From assembly GCF_900129845.1 (NCBI RefSeq), contig NZ_FQXB01000001.1, positions 868,001-932,000 on the forward strand: a stretch of DNA of 64,000 nucleotides, written 5' to 3'. This document shows positions 1 through 8,605 of this stretch, piece by piece; positions within the stretch are counted from its first letter, which is position 1, and each line of letters starts with the position of its first letter. The position numbers and the translations under genes are program-made. Under the pieces are notes generated by a model. That model was not told the origin of the DNA. It was given only the letters and a program-made list of their open reading frames with translations, and ran no database searches. The DNA comes from Cognatiyoonia sediminum (lineage in GTDB: Bacteria > Pseudomonadota > Alphaproteobacteria > Rhodobacterales > Rhodobacteraceae).

Positions 1-332
1 TCGCGATGGAAGCAAAGCGCCAGCTCGATGTTTTAGATCGCAACCTTGCTGAGCGCCAATTCCTTGCCGGTGACGAATACACCATCGCTGATATGGCCAC
101 AGCGCCGTGGTACGGGGCTTTGGTGAAAGGTCTTGTCTATGACGCGGCGGAGTTCCTCGACGTTGCTAGCTACACCAACGTTATCCGCTGGACTGACGAA
201 ATCAACGCTCGCCCCGCGTTCAAACGCGGCAAGATGGTGAACCGCGCGTGGGGTGAACCGTCCGAGCAGCTACACGAACGCCACAGTGCGGATGATTTCA
301 ACACCAAAACTCAGGATAAAGTCGGCGAGTAA
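1..332 (+). CDS. Glutathione S-transferase family protein, C-terminal part (5' end outside window)
   Basis: The reading frame is open to the left edge, so the gene begins before the window and only about 110 C-terminal residues are visible. They look like the all-helical C-terminal domain of a GST of the YghU/disulfide-bond oxidoreductase type: the stretch FLAGDEYTIADMATAPWYG matches the conserved N-capping and hydrophobic-staple region (xxTIAD), and the end carries the RPAFKRG helix typical of this subgroup. The glutathione-binding thioredoxin domain is not in view. Family call good; substrate unknown. Confidence 0.8.
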   Translation, partial: AMEAKRQLDVLDRNLAERQFLAGDEYTIADMATAPWYGALVKGLVYDAAEFLDVASYTNVIRWTDEINARPAFKRGKMVNRAWGEPSEQLHERHSADDFNTKTQDKVGE

Positions 333-596
333 ACTCAGCGCCTTTAGATCAAAAATGGCGGCATCGACGATCGAAATAAGATGGTCGATGCCCACCAAGG
401 CACAGACCCACCTGCTCTACACCCAATAAACTATATATTATATATACATTTTAAATATTTAAGATAAAACTATAAAACAATTACACTGACCTTCTAACCC
501 CTACCAAACCATCCTAATGCCCCAATTAAGACTAAATTAACCGTCATCTTGGGGTTGTTGAGTTTGCGCCTGTCGCAAACGCTGTTGGAGAGTTGG

Positions 597-1604
597 ATGA
601 AGGGTAAAAGGTTCACCCTTATCATATCCGCTTTGATTGGCTTTCTTGCGATGGTTGCAAGTGGGCCTCTTTCTGCTGCGACATTCGCTTTGACAGAAGA
701 CATCCAGCTTGAGAACGTATCTGCCGCGCGGAGCATCGAGACGCGCAACATTTATCAGATCAATTTCACCGCACGCACGCCTCGTTTTCTGAGCCCGCTA
801 GAGGTCTTGGAAAACGCAAAGGACGAGCCAGAGAAGCTGCTGGAAATCAAACATTGGCTGGCCACGGAACGCAAAGTTATCTTCCGCCTCCTTCAGCGGA
901 ACGGCCGGTTTACGGACGTCGATGATCCCAGAATTCGGTGGTACAGAACTAAGACGAGCGAGACCGAAATTGGATTCCGACCGGAGGAAACGAGTACAAG
1001 TGAAGTTTCTTTCCCCACCGGAAACGCGCTGTCTTGGCCGGATCTAGAAGACGGCGAAGAAAAAACCTCGAACCTGACAACCTTTGTCGTGCGCGAGCAG
1101 GACTCCACTTGTGGGTTCCCCAATGACTTTTACAATGTTGCCCTCTCCTCGTCGGAACAAGGAGGGCTTGCCTGGTTGCGAACTGCAACGTTTCAACCTG
1201 CGGCGCCTAGCCAACCGCGAACGCCAAAAATATCGGGGGTTACGTGGCTGAATATGTCAATGCCGCATGTTGTGGGCTACGCGATGGGCGGCGAAGACCA
1301 CTCTTCTGTCCCTGAATCTCAAAGGCTTAGCTTCGGCGCTACGACGAATTCGGAAGACTCCACCATATCTGGATTCAAACAGCCGCGCGATATTTTCCGC
1401 TGCCGCGTTTATGCATCAGATGAGACCGCATCGTTCAATCCTCCTGACTTTACGTCACCGTTCATACGAGCTGCCTTCCCAACATTCCGCACCAGCTCCG
1501 CTCCAAACTCTCCCGAGGCCGTTCCCCTCCCCGCGGGTGCTGCACTGTTGCTATCTGCTCTGCTTGGTTTGTTTGTTTTTCGCAAGACACCCCGGAGCGC
1601 CTAA
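597..1604 (+). CDS. Secreted VPLPA-CTERM sorting domain protein
   Basis: A 335-residue exported protein of unknown role. The ATG at 597 is preferred over one 48 nt upstream because GGAGAG lies just before it and the protein then opens with a clean signal peptide (MKGKRF, hydrophobic core, cleavage near SAA). The last 30 residues form a VPLPA-CTERM anchor: PEAVPLPAG, a hydrophobic helix, then an Arg/Lys-rich tail (FRKTPRSA). In this family the tail is a sorting signal for an exosortase-type system, so the protein is probably processed at the inner membrane and exported to the surface. The middle part matches no family I recognise. It follows a very AT-rich stretch (about 430-480). Confidence 0.75.
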   Translation: MKGKRFTLIISALIGFLAMVASGPLSAATFALTEDIQLENVSAARSIETRNIYQINFTARTPRFLSPLEVLENAKDEPEKLLEIKHWLATERKVIFRLLQRNGRFTDVDDPRIRWYRTKTSETEIGFRPEETSTSEVSFPTGNALSWPDLEDGEEKTSNLTTFVVREQDSTCGFPNDFYNVALSSSEQGGLAWLRTATFQPAAPSQPRTPKISGVTWLNMSMPHVVGYAMGGEDHSSVPESQRLSFGATTNSEDSTISGFKQPRDIFRCRVYASDETASFNPPDFTSPFIRAAFPTFRTSSAPNSPEAVPLPAGAALLLSALLGLFVFRKTPRSA

Positions 1605-1724
1605 TTGAAACTAACTTTGAAATAAAGTTGCAATTTTTTGCCCTGCGGCGAAATTTTCTCCACATCTCCTGTTGACGCTCTCTGCGCTGCCGCATAGGGT
1701 CTCGCCACACGAAAGGACCCCGAG

Positions 1725-1775
1725 ATGAAATCTATTCTCGTACTAGTGGTGGATATGATGCGCATGGGCCGGTAA
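1725..1775 (+). CDS. ilvBN leader peptide (16 aa)
   Basis: A short frame, ATG at 1725 to TAA at 1773, reads MKSILVLVVDMMRMGR. Six of its residues are Ile, Leu or Val in one run (ILVLVV), the products of the pathway encoded downstream. GAAAGGA lies about 9 nt before the ATG. It is followed at once by a terminator hairpin and then ilvB, which is the layout of a translation-coupled attenuator: shortage of charged Ile, Leu or Val tRNA would stall the ribosome here and let transcription continue. Confidence 0.8.
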   Translation: MKSILVLVVDMMRMGR

Positions 1776-1827
1776 CGGTAAGACCATAACGATCCCATGC
1801 GCCCCCGACATCCTCGGGGGTTTTTTT
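1760..1827 (+). promoter_or_regulatory. ilvB attenuator: alternative helix and terminator
   Basis: CCCCCGA (1802-1808) pairs with TCGGGGG (1814-1820) around a five-base loop, followed by seven T: an intrinsic terminator in front of ilvB. Just upstream, GCGCATGGG (1760-1768), inside the end of the leader peptide, is perfectly complementary to CCCATGCGC (1794-1802), whose last base is the first of the terminator stem. The two helices can nearly stack, so which one acts as antiterminator or pause hairpin cannot be settled by eye. Confidence 0.75.
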
Positions 1828-1866
1828 GTGACTGAGAGCAACGCGGTAGAAAAGGACGCGAGACAG

Positions 1867-3621
1867 ATGAGTAAAACCATGACCGGTGCAAAAATGGTCG
1901 TTCAAGCCTTGGTAGACCAAGGTGTGGAGGTCGTCTTTGGATATCCCGGTGGTGCTGTCCTCCCAATCTATGACGAGATCTTTCAGCAAAACCACATTCA
2001 GCACATTTTGGTGCGCCACGAACAAGGCGCTGTTCACGCGGCCGAAGGCTATGCCCGTTCAACTGGCAAGCCAGGTGTTGCACTCGTAACATCCGGCCCC
2101 GGCGCGACAAATGCTGTGACAGGCCTGACCGATGCCCTGATGGACTCGATCCCGATCATCGTTCTGACCGGCCAGGTCCCGACGTTCATGATCGGCTCCG
2201 ACGCTTTCCAAGAGGCGGACACCGTCGGCATCACCCGCCCCTGCACGAAACATAACTGGCTGGTCAAAGAAACCGACAGACTGGCAGCAACGATGCATGA
2301 GGCGTTTCATGTCGCAACCTCCGGCCGCCCCGGTCCGGTTCTGATCGACATTCCAAAGGACGTTCAATTCGCAACTGGGAAATATACTGAGGCCCGTCAG
2401 GTAGAGACCCATTACGCGCCACAGGTCAAAGGCGATCTGGATGCAATCACCGAATTGGCGAAAGCCATGGAGACCGCCAAGCGCCCAATCTTCTATACCG
2501 GCGGCGGCGTGATCAATTCTGGCCCTGCGGCAAGCCAATTGCTGCGCGAACTGGTGGCAGAAACCAATTTCCCAATCACATCAACTCTGATGGGGTTAGG
2601 CTGTTATCCGGCTTCTGGCGAAAACTGGCTGGGCATGTTAGGCATGCACGGTCTCTATGAGGCCAACATGGCGATGCACGACTGCGATCTGATGATTAAC
2701 ATCGGCGCGCGCTTTGATGACCGGATCACCGGTTTGGTGGATAAATTCTCCCCAGGCTCAAAGAAAGCGCATATCGACATCGACGCTTCCTCCATCAACA
2801 AAGTCATACGCGTGGATATCCCAATCTTGGGCGATGTGGCTCACGTGTTGGAAGACCTTTTGAAGGTCTGGAAATCTCGCGGACGCAAGACCAACAAAGA
2901 AGGTCTGTCCAAGTGGTGGGATCAAATCAACGAATGGAAACAGGTCGATTGCCTGAAGTTCAAGCAAGAAGGCAAGACCATTAAACCGCAACACGCGGTT
3001 GCGCGGTTGGAAGCTCTGACCAAAAGCCATGATCGCTACATCTGCACCGAAGTGGGCCAGCACCAAATGTGGGCGGCGCAGTACCTTGGGTTCGAAGATC
3101 CGAACCGTTGGATGACCTCTGGCGGTCTGGGCACCATGGGTTACGGCTTCCCTGCCTCTGTCGGTGTGCAACTGGCACACCGCGATGCACTGGTGATCAA
3201 CGTCGCAGGCGAAGCGTCTTGGCTGATGAACATGCAGGAGCTGGGCACAGCCGTTCAATACAACCTGCCCGTCAAGCAATTCATCCTGAACAACGAACGT
3301 CTGGGCATGGTCCGGCAGTGGCAAGAGCTTCTGCATGGCGAGCGCTACAGCCAATCATGGTCCGAAGCCCTGCCCGATTTCGTCAAACTGGCGGAAGCTT
3401 TCGGCGCCAAAGGTATCATGGTCAGCGACCCCGATGATCTGGATGATGCGATCATGGAGATGATCAATCATGACGGTCCAGTTCTGTTCGATTGCTTGAT
3501 CGAGAAGCACGAAAACTGCTTCCCGATGATCCCATCTGGCAAGCCGCATAATGAGATGTTGCTCGGCGAAAATGCGGACACCACCAACGCCATTCAAGCC
3601 GGCGGCGCGGTGATGGTGTGA
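1867..3621 (+). CDS. ilvB: Acetolactate synthase large subunit (IlvB)
   Basis: Catalytic subunit of acetohydroxyacid synthase, which condenses pyruvate with pyruvate or 2-ketobutyrate in the first common step of Ile/Leu/Val synthesis (ThDP, Mg and FAD). 584 residues, normal length. Visible: FGYPGG near residue 24, the catalytic Glu in RHEQGA (about residue 52), and the C-terminal ThDP region with NNERLGMVRQWQ. The usual GDG of the metal-diphosphate motif reads GEA (AGEASWLMNMQE), a variant I recall from other Rhodobacterales. An upstream GTG at 1828 is in frame but falls just after the attenuator T-run; ATG 1867 is the likely start. It is followed by ilvN. Confidence 0.95.
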   Translation: MSKTMTGAKMVVQALVDQGVEVVFGYPGGAVLPIYDEIFQQNHIQHILVRHEQGAVHAAEGYARSTGKPGVALVTSGPGATNAVTGLTDALMDSIPIIVLTGQVPTFMIGSDAFQEADTVGITRPCTKHNWLVKETDRLAATMHEAFHVATSGRPGPVLIDIPKDVQFATGKYTEARQVETHYAPQVKGDLDAITELAKAMETAKRPIFYTGGGVINSGPAASQLLRELVAETNFPITSTLMGLGCYPASGENWLGMLGMHGLYEANMAMHDCDLMINIGARFDDRITGLVDKFSPGSKKAHIDIDASSINKVIRVDIPILGDVAHVLEDLLKVWKSRGRKTNKEGLSKWWDQINEWKQVDCLKFKQEGKTIKPQHAVARLEALTKSHDRYICTEVGQHQMWAAQYLGFEDPNRWMTSGGLGTMGYGFPASVGVQLAHRDALVINVAGEASWLMNMQELGTAVQYNLPVKQFILNNERLGMVRQWQELLHGERYSQSWSEALPDFVKLAEAFGAKGIMVSDPDDLDDAIMEMINHDGPVLFDCLIEKHENCFPMIPSGKPHNEMLLGENADTTNAIQAGGAVMV

Positions 3622-3638
3622 TGAAAACTGTATGCACG

Positions 3639-3682
3639 GGCTGTGTACGCTGTGTGTACAGCCTGTGTACGCACGGTGTACC
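3639..3682 (+). repeat. GTGTAC-rich repeat in the ilvB-ilvN spacer
   Basis: The 90-nt gap between ilvB and ilvN holds four GTGTAC hexamers. The ten-mer CTGTGTACGC occurs at 3641 and again at 3663 (22-nt period), with two more variants between and after. GGCTGT (3639) can also pair with ACAGCC (3658). No function is apparent; it could be an mRNA structure or a replication-slippage product. Confidence 0.5.
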
Positions 3683-3711
3683 AATAAAATAACGTTTTGA
3701 AGGACGACAAG

Positions 3712-4287
3712 ATGTCCCCACTAAAAATCAAAAAAGGCGCAACAAGCCATTCTGCATACAACCTCCGTTCCAGCTACGGGGATGAGGTTGAGCGGCATAC
3801 TTTGGCTGTGATCGTCGCCAACGAACCTGGTGTGCTCGCCCGCGTCATCGGGCTTTTCTCTGGTCGTGGCTACAATATCGAAAGCCTCACCGTGGCGGAG
3901 GTGGATCACGAAGGGCATCGGTCCCGCATCACCATCGTGACCTCCGGCAAGCCGCAGATCATCACACAGATCAAATCCCAACTCAGCCGGATCGTACCCG
4001 TGCATCAGGTCCATGACCTAACGGTGGAAGGCCCGACTGTTGAACGCGAATTGGCCCTGTTGAAAGTGGCAGGCTCGGGCGACCACCGAATCGAAGCGAT
4101 CCGTCTGGCAGACATTTTCCGTGCCAATGTTGTGGACAGCACGCTCGAAAGTTTTGTTTTCGAAATTACTGGCACGCCTGAGAAAATCGACGCCTTTGCT
4201 GACCTAATGCGGCCTTTGGGTTTGCAGGAAGTGGCAAGAACGGGCGTCGCGGCCCTTGCCCGCGGATCAGAAGCGAAAACCTCCTGA
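3712..4287 (+). CDS. ilvN: Acetolactate synthase small subunit (IlvN/IlvH)
   Basis: Regulatory subunit of acetohydroxyacid synthase, binding valine for feedback inhibition. 191 residues. An ACT domain occupies roughly residues 25-100 (HTLAVIVANEPGVLARVIGLF, then the GYNIESLTVAEV strand), followed by the usual C-terminal domain (ELALLKV). Start: AAGGA ends 7 nt before ATG 3712; a TTG 15 nt upstream is less likely. Co-directional with ilvB after a 90-nt gap, so probably under the same attenuator. Confidence 0.93.
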   Translation: MSPLKIKKGATSHSAYNLRSSYGDEVERHTLAVIVANEPGVLARVIGLFSGRGYNIESLTVAEVDHEGHRSRITIVTSGKPQIITQIKSQLSRIVPVHQVHDLTVEGPTVERELALLKVAGSGDHRIEAIRLADIFRANVVDSTLESFVFEITGTPEKIDAFADLMRPLGLQEVARTGVAALARGSEAKTS

Positions 4288-4329
4288 AGCGGTGCGCCCG
4301 ACACCATGAAAGGCAGGGCGCAAAAGCAT

Positions 4330-4575
4330 TTACCCTTCAGTAGCAGGTAGCAGCCCTGCTTCTGTCGCAGCAGCGACTTCTGTCTCGTCGAGCAGTCCGT
4401 CTCCGTTCACGTCCATGACGATGAACTGATCTTCGGTCATCTCAGGCATCGCTGTTTGAAGCTCGGGATAACTGTACATTCCATCAGCGTCGGCATCGAT
4501 CTCGGCATCCATCGCCAGAACAGGCGTTGCGGCGAATATCGTCACAAATGCAAGGGTGCGGGTGGCTTTGGTCAT
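4330..4575 (-). CDS. Small exported EF-hand protein
   Basis: 81 residues when started at the ATG (complement of 4573-4575) that has GGAG nine bases upstream; longer upstream starts lack support. A signal peptide (MTKATRTLAFVTIFAATPVLA) precedes two calcium-binding loops: DADADGMYSYPE (about residues 28-39) and DVNGDGLLDETE (about 55-66). Both keep Asp/Asn at positions 1, 3 and 5, Gly at 6 and Glu at 12. A periplasmic or secreted Ca-binding protein is likely; partner unknown. It lies convergent with ilvN and divergent from the nucleoside hydrolase. Confidence 0.8.
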   Translation of the reverse strand: MTKATRTLAFVTIFAATPVLAMDAEIDADADGMYSYPELQTAMPEMTEDQFIVMDVNGDGLLDETEVAAATEAGLLPATEG

Positions 4576-4840
4576 TTGGGAACTCCATTTCCTATCACAG
4601 CGCGACATGCGCGGCGTGAAAGCAGATATGAACAGGTCCTTTGCCGGTAGAAATGCCCGCTCTCGCTCCCTGTAATTTTGCGCAATTGCGTGCCAGAAGT
4701 GATCGACCAGAACGGCGGTGGAAGGATCAGTCTCTTTGAGCCTGAAAACCGGCGACCACAGGCCGATAGTGCGCAAAAAATGCCGCTTGCCCTTATTCTC
4801 ACCAAGCGCCACTCTAAGGGAAAAAGGCAAAGAGGCTTAC

Positions 4841-5782
4841 ATGTCCCCACGCAAAATCATCATCGACACGGATCCAGGCCAAGACGATGCAGTCGCCATC
4901 CTATTGGCCTTGGCCTCCCCCGAGGACGTTGACGTCTTGGGCGTTGTCGCTGTGGCCGGAAACGTGCCGCTGCCGCTGACAGAAAAGAACGCGCGGATTG
5001 TGTGCGAATTGGCTGGAAAACCCGAAACCAAGGTCTTTGCCGGCGAAGCGGAGCCGATCAAACGCAAGCTGGTTACGGCTGAACATGTTCATGGGAAAAC
5101 CGGTTTAGACGGCCCGAAAATGGACGATCCAACGATGCCGCTTCAAGACCAAGGCGGCGTTGACTTCATCATTGAGACCCTACGTGCGGAACCGTTCGGC
5201 ACCGTCACGCTCTGCCCCCTTGGCCCGCTCACCAATATCGCGACGGCCTTTGAACGGGCGCCAGATATCGTCGACCGTGTGCAAGAGATCGTCCTGATGG
5301 GTGGTGCGTATTTTCAAGTTGGCAACATCACTCCAGCGGCCGAGTTCAATATCTACGTTGATCCAGAGGCTGCGAAGATCGTCTTTGGTTCCGGCGTCAA
5401 ACTCACGGTGATGCCGCTCGACGTTACCCACAAAGCACTAACAACACGTCCTCGGGTTGAAGCCTTTCGATCGATTGGTAATCGTGCAGGTCGGATGGTT
5501 GCGGAGTGGACGGATTTCTTTGAGCGCTTCGACAAAGAGAAATACGGGAGCGAAGGCGCGCCTTTGCACGACCCTTGTGTTATCGCTTACCTGATCAAGC
5601 CGGACTTGTTTACAGGTCGCTTCGTGAATGTTGAGATCGAGACCGAAAGCGAATTGACCTTAGGCATGACTGTTGCCGATTGGTGGCGCGTTAGTGGTCG
5701 TGAACCCAATGCCATGTTCATGGGCGATCTTGATTCCGACGGCTTCTTTTCACTGCTGACAGAAAGGTTGGCACGGCTATGA
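4841..5782 (+). CDS. Inosine-uridine preferring nucleoside hydrolase
   Basis: 313 residues. Hydrolyses the N-glycosidic bond of ribonucleosides, releasing base and ribose, for nucleoside salvage in the cytoplasm. The N-terminal DTDPGQDDA motif is the calcium-binding signature of IU-nucleoside hydrolases; LGPLTNIA and the MGGAYFQVGNITPAAEFNIYVDPEAA segment are also typical, as is the metal-binding Asp near LHDPC. The ATG at 4841 is chosen because this motif then falls at residue 9 and AGAGG precedes it; the frame is open further upstream. Its stop overlaps the next gene's start by 4 nt. Confidence 0.9.
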   Translation: MSPRKIIIDTDPGQDDAVAILLALASPEDVDVLGVVAVAGNVPLPLTEKNARIVCELAGKPETKVFAGEAEPIKRKLVTAEHVHGKTGLDGPKMDDPTMPLQDQGGVDFIIETLRAEPFGTVTLCPLGPLTNIATAFERAPDIVDRVQEIVLMGGAYFQVGNITPAAEFNIYVDPEAAKIVFGSGVKLTVMPLDVTHKALTTRPRVEAFRSIGNRAGRMVAEWTDFFERFDKEKYGSEGAPLHDPCVIAYLIKPDLFTGRFVNVEIETESELTLGMTVADWWRVSGREPNAMFMGDLDSDGFFSLLTERLARL

Positions 5783-6231
5783 CATCAGCAATTCATCTGT
5801 GCGGGCCTGAGGACGCAAACGCGCTGCTGACCATGGTAGCTCAGTTCCATGAAGAGATCGGGATTGAGACAAGCGCAGAAGAACGCGAAGCGTCTGTGAT
5901 GCCAATCCTCGAAGGCACGCCACTAGCTGTCGCCTATCTTTTCGGACCTAAGAATGCGCCAGTCGGCTACTTGATCATCTCCTTCGGCTGGTCGCTAGAG
6001 CTTGGCGGTATGGATGGCTTCCTCGATGAAATCTGGATCAGGCCCAACGTGCGTAAACGAGGGCTGGCGCAGGAAGCACTCAACAGTGTGATTGGCGCGC
6101 TCAAAGGCGCGGGCTTGAAAGCCATTCATCTTGAGGTCAACCGGAACGACGGTGCGACACAGAGCCTCTATCGTCGGCTGGGTTTTCATATGAGAGACAA
6201 ATACGCCTTGATGACACGGGTTCTTTCGTGA
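5779..6231 (+). CDS. GNAT family N-acetyltransferase
   Basis: 150 residues covering a complete GNAT fold. It shows the central EIWIRPNVRKRGLAQEAL motif A, which binds the acetyl-CoA pyrophosphate (R/Q-x-x-G-x-G/A), and the NDGATQSLYRRLGFHMRDKYALMTR motif B with its conserved Tyr near the C-terminus. The acceptor cannot be read from sequence. Start and the upstream stop overlap as ATGA, so it is translationally coupled to the nucleoside hydrolase. Confidence 0.85.
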   Translation: MTSAIHLCGPEDANALLTMVAQFHEEIGIETSAEEREASVMPILEGTPLAVAYLFGPKNAPVGYLIISFGWSLELGGMDGFLDEIWIRPNVRKRGLAQEALNSVIGALKGAGLKAIHLEVNRNDGATQSLYRRLGFHMRDKYALMTRVLS

Positions 6232-6250
6232 CCCGCCCTATATCTGAACC

Positions 6251-7648
6251 ATGACTGTCCAGATCCCTTTCGACAATTCCTTCGCTCGGCTGCCGAACCA
6301 TATGTTCACGGCACAACGACCCACGCCAGTGCAGCAACCCGCGTTGATTGCAAAGAACGACGCCTTAGCTTCCGAGCTTGGTATATCCTTCGGCGACGAC
6401 GCGGCCGAGGTTTTTGCTGGAAATACTATACCAGAGGGGGCCGCTCCATTGGCGCAGCTCTACGCAGGCCATCAGTTCGGCAATTGGAACCCGCAGCTTG
6501 GCGATGGGCGCGCCATCCTACTAGGCGAAGTCGTCGGCACAGATGGCATCCGCCGCGACATCCAACTCAAAGGGTCTGGCATCACGCCCTATTCTCGCAA
6601 TGGCGACGGGCGGTCGTGGCTAGGCCCTGTGCTGCGCGAATACATTGTGAGCGAGGCCATGCACGCTATGGGCGTGCCGACGACCCGTGCCTTGGCTGCT
6701 GTGACGACTGGGGAAACCGTCTACCGGGAAACGGCTCTGCCCGGTGCCGTGTTTACACGTGTCGCGCAAAGCCACATCCGTGTTGGCACGTTTCAGGTTT
6801 ATGCTGCGAGGCGAGATACTGAGGCATCCCAAGCGCTTTTAGATCATGTGATTGCGCGGCATTATCCTGAGGCAACCGGCCCTCAAGATGTTTTGGACGC
6901 CGTGATCGCTCGGCACGCGAGGCTAGTTGCGAAATGGCTGTCCCTGGGCTTCATCCACGGTGTGATGAATACGGACAATGTGACCATTTCAGGCGAAACC
7001 ATCGACTACGGACCCTGTGCGTTCATGGACGACTATGAACCGATGAAGGTCTTCAGTTCCATCGACCAGATGGGCCGATACGCTTACGGCAACCAACCTC
7101 GTGTTGCCGTTTGGAACATGGCACAGCTAGCGACGGCTCTGGTCCCTTTGATGCCAGATCAGGACGAAGCCGTCGAAATCTTCACAGAAAGCGTGAACCG
7201 TTTTCCTGATCTCTACGAAGCGGCTTGGCTGGAATTCTTTGGCGCCAAGCTAGGTTTGGACCTGCCCACGAAGGACGACACCCAGCTGATCAACGATTTG
7301 CTTGATTTGATGTCTGCTGGGGGTTCGGACTTTACCAATACATTTGCCAATCTGAGCAGCATCAACGCGCCGGATCATTTCGCGGATCGCGAAGCCTTTG
7401 GCGCATGGGTAGATCGTTGGCAGGAGCGACGGACGCCAAAGCATGCGGAGATCATGGCAGCGGCAAACCCTCAGGTGATCCCACGCAACCACCAAGTTGA
7501 AGCCGTGATCCAAGCGGGCGTTGAGGGCGATTTCGCCCCCTTCCACGACATGCTCGCGGCTGTGACAGATCCCTACACCGCGAACGCAAAATTCGCGAAG
7601 GTGCCTGTTGCAGCTGAGGTCGTAACTCGGACGTTCTGTGGAACCTAA
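6251..7648 (+). CDS. selO: Protein adenylyltransferase SelO (YdiU/UPF0061)
   Basis: 465 residues, usual for SelO, a pseudokinase-fold enzyme that transfers AMP to Ser/Thr/Tyr of target proteins and is linked to redox stress. Typical features: YAGHQFGNWNPQLGDGRAILLGE near residue 75, QLKGSGITPYSRNGDGRSWLGPVLREYIVSEAMHAMGVPTTRAL, the FIHGVMNTDNVTISGETIDYGPCAFMDDY catalytic and metal segment, and a terminal TFCGT in which the Cys sits where some eukaryotic forms carry selenocysteine. It ends in a 4-nt convergent overlap with the EamA gene. Confidence 0.93.
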   Translation: MTVQIPFDNSFARLPNHMFTAQRPTPVQQPALIAKNDALASELGISFGDDAAEVFAGNTIPEGAAPLAQLYAGHQFGNWNPQLGDGRAILLGEVVGTDGIRRDIQLKGSGITPYSRNGDGRSWLGPVLREYIVSEAMHAMGVPTTRALAAVTTGETVYRETALPGAVFTRVAQSHIRVGTFQVYAARRDTEASQALLDHVIARHYPEATGPQDVLDAVIARHARLVAKWLSLGFIHGVMNTDNVTISGETIDYGPCAFMDDYEPMKVFSSIDQMGRYAYGNQPRVAVWNMAQLATALVPLMPDQDEAVEIFTESVNRFPDLYEAAWLEFFGAKLGLDLPTKDDTQLINDLLDLMSAGGSDFTNTFANLSSINAPDHFADREAFGAWVDRWQERRTPKHAEIMAAANPQVIPRNHQVEAVIQAGVEGDFAPFHDMLAAVTDPYTANAKFAKVPVAAEVVTRTFCGT

Positions 7649-8529
7649 GCCTTTGACGGTCGATTGATCAGAACAATCCCAATCGCCACGAGCACAAGGG
7701 CGACAATCAGCGATGAGCCGACTTCTTCCCCTAACATGAGCCACCCAAGAAAGACGGCAAGCACCGGTGACAGGAAGCTGAATGAAGCCACGCCAGAAGC
7801 TGGGTAGATCGACAAAAGCCAAAGCCAAAACACGAAGCCAGCGGTCACCACGACTACGATCTGGAAAATCAATCCGGCGATGTGGATAGGTTGCAGATCA
7901 CGGATCAAATCACCGAAAAAGAGCGACGCGACAATGAGGACCGGCCCAGAGATCAGCACCTGCCAAAAGAGTTGCATTTCAGGCCGCTCTTTCCTCAAGG
8001 GCGATGCCTTTGCCAACATCGCTGTGATCGCCCAGCCCAAGGCTGCCCCCAAAGCAGCAAGATCGCCCCAAACGCTCGCCTCGCCACCGTCTCGATCCAA
8101 AAGTGCCCAAGCCACACCAGCGACGGCCAGAACAAGGCCAAGTGATTTGATGGGCGTCAGTCGATCATCCGGAAGCGTGAAATGCGCGATCAACGCAAGC
8201 CAAACTGGCATTGAATAAAAGATAACGCCCGTTCGACCCACTGTTGTGAGGTCAAGCGCCATGAACAAACAAAGAAACTCAAACCCAAAAATGACACCCG
8301 TGATGACACCCCATCCTGCGGTTTCGCGACTATACTGAAGCGGGATACCCCGCCATTTCAGCCAGAGCCATAGGCAGAAGACAGCGCCAACCGATCTAAT
8401 TCCTGCAAAGAATACAGGTTGAATACCGCCGTTGGTGACTTTGATGACCACCTGATTGAAAGCTAAGAGAAGGGCAAAACCTGTGAGTGCGGCCGCGCCA
8501 AACAGGTCGATGTTTGATTTCTTATCCAT
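7645..8529 (-). CDS. EamA/DMT family transporter
   Basis: A 10-helix inner membrane transporter of the drug/metabolite superfamily (two EamA repeats, about residues 10-140 and 155-290). The N-terminal helix with FNQVVIKV and the repeated G/A-rich helices fit the family. Substrate unknown; members usually export metabolites or amino acids. The start is uncertain: ATG 8529 gives 294 residues, GTG 8568 adds 13. Neither has a strong ribosome site. Confidence 0.82.
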   Translation of the reverse strand: MDKKSNIDLFGAAALTGFALLLAFNQVVIKVTNGGIQPVFFAGIRSVGAVFCLWLWLKWRGIPLQYSRETAGWGVITGVIFGFEFLCLFMALDLTTVGRTGVIFYSMPVWLALIAHFTLPDDRLTPIKSLGLVLAVAGVAWALLDRDGGEASVWGDLAALGAALGWAITAMLAKASPLRKERPEMQLFWQVLISGPVLIVASLFFGDLIRDLQPIHIAGLIFQIVVVVTAGFVFWLWLLSIYPASGVASFSFLSPVLAVFLGWLMLGEEVGSSLIVALVLVAIGIVLINRPSKA

Positions 8530-8605
8530 GCCCGCATGAGCGATTGGAAAAGGCGCAGTGTCAACCACCGCGCCCTAATTCTTTTTCCCTAGATGCAGAG
8601 GCGGA

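Noticed and set aside
425-485. AT-rich stretch as a replication origin or attachment site
   Set aside because: No DnaA boxes, no direct repeats and no integrase nearby; it is simply an AT-rich promoter region.
1828-1866. GTG start of ilvB 39 nt upstream of the chosen ATG
   Set aside because: It lies immediately after the attenuator T-run and has no ribosome site; orthologues begin near MTGAKMV.
2758-3354. 198-codon minus-strand ORF opposite ilvB
   Set aside because: Antisense shadow of a conserved enzyme; no homology, no start signal.
7250-7828. 192-codon minus-strand ORF over the selO end
   Set aside because: Overlaps both selO and the EamA gene out of frame; product Cys/Arg-rich and unlike any protein.
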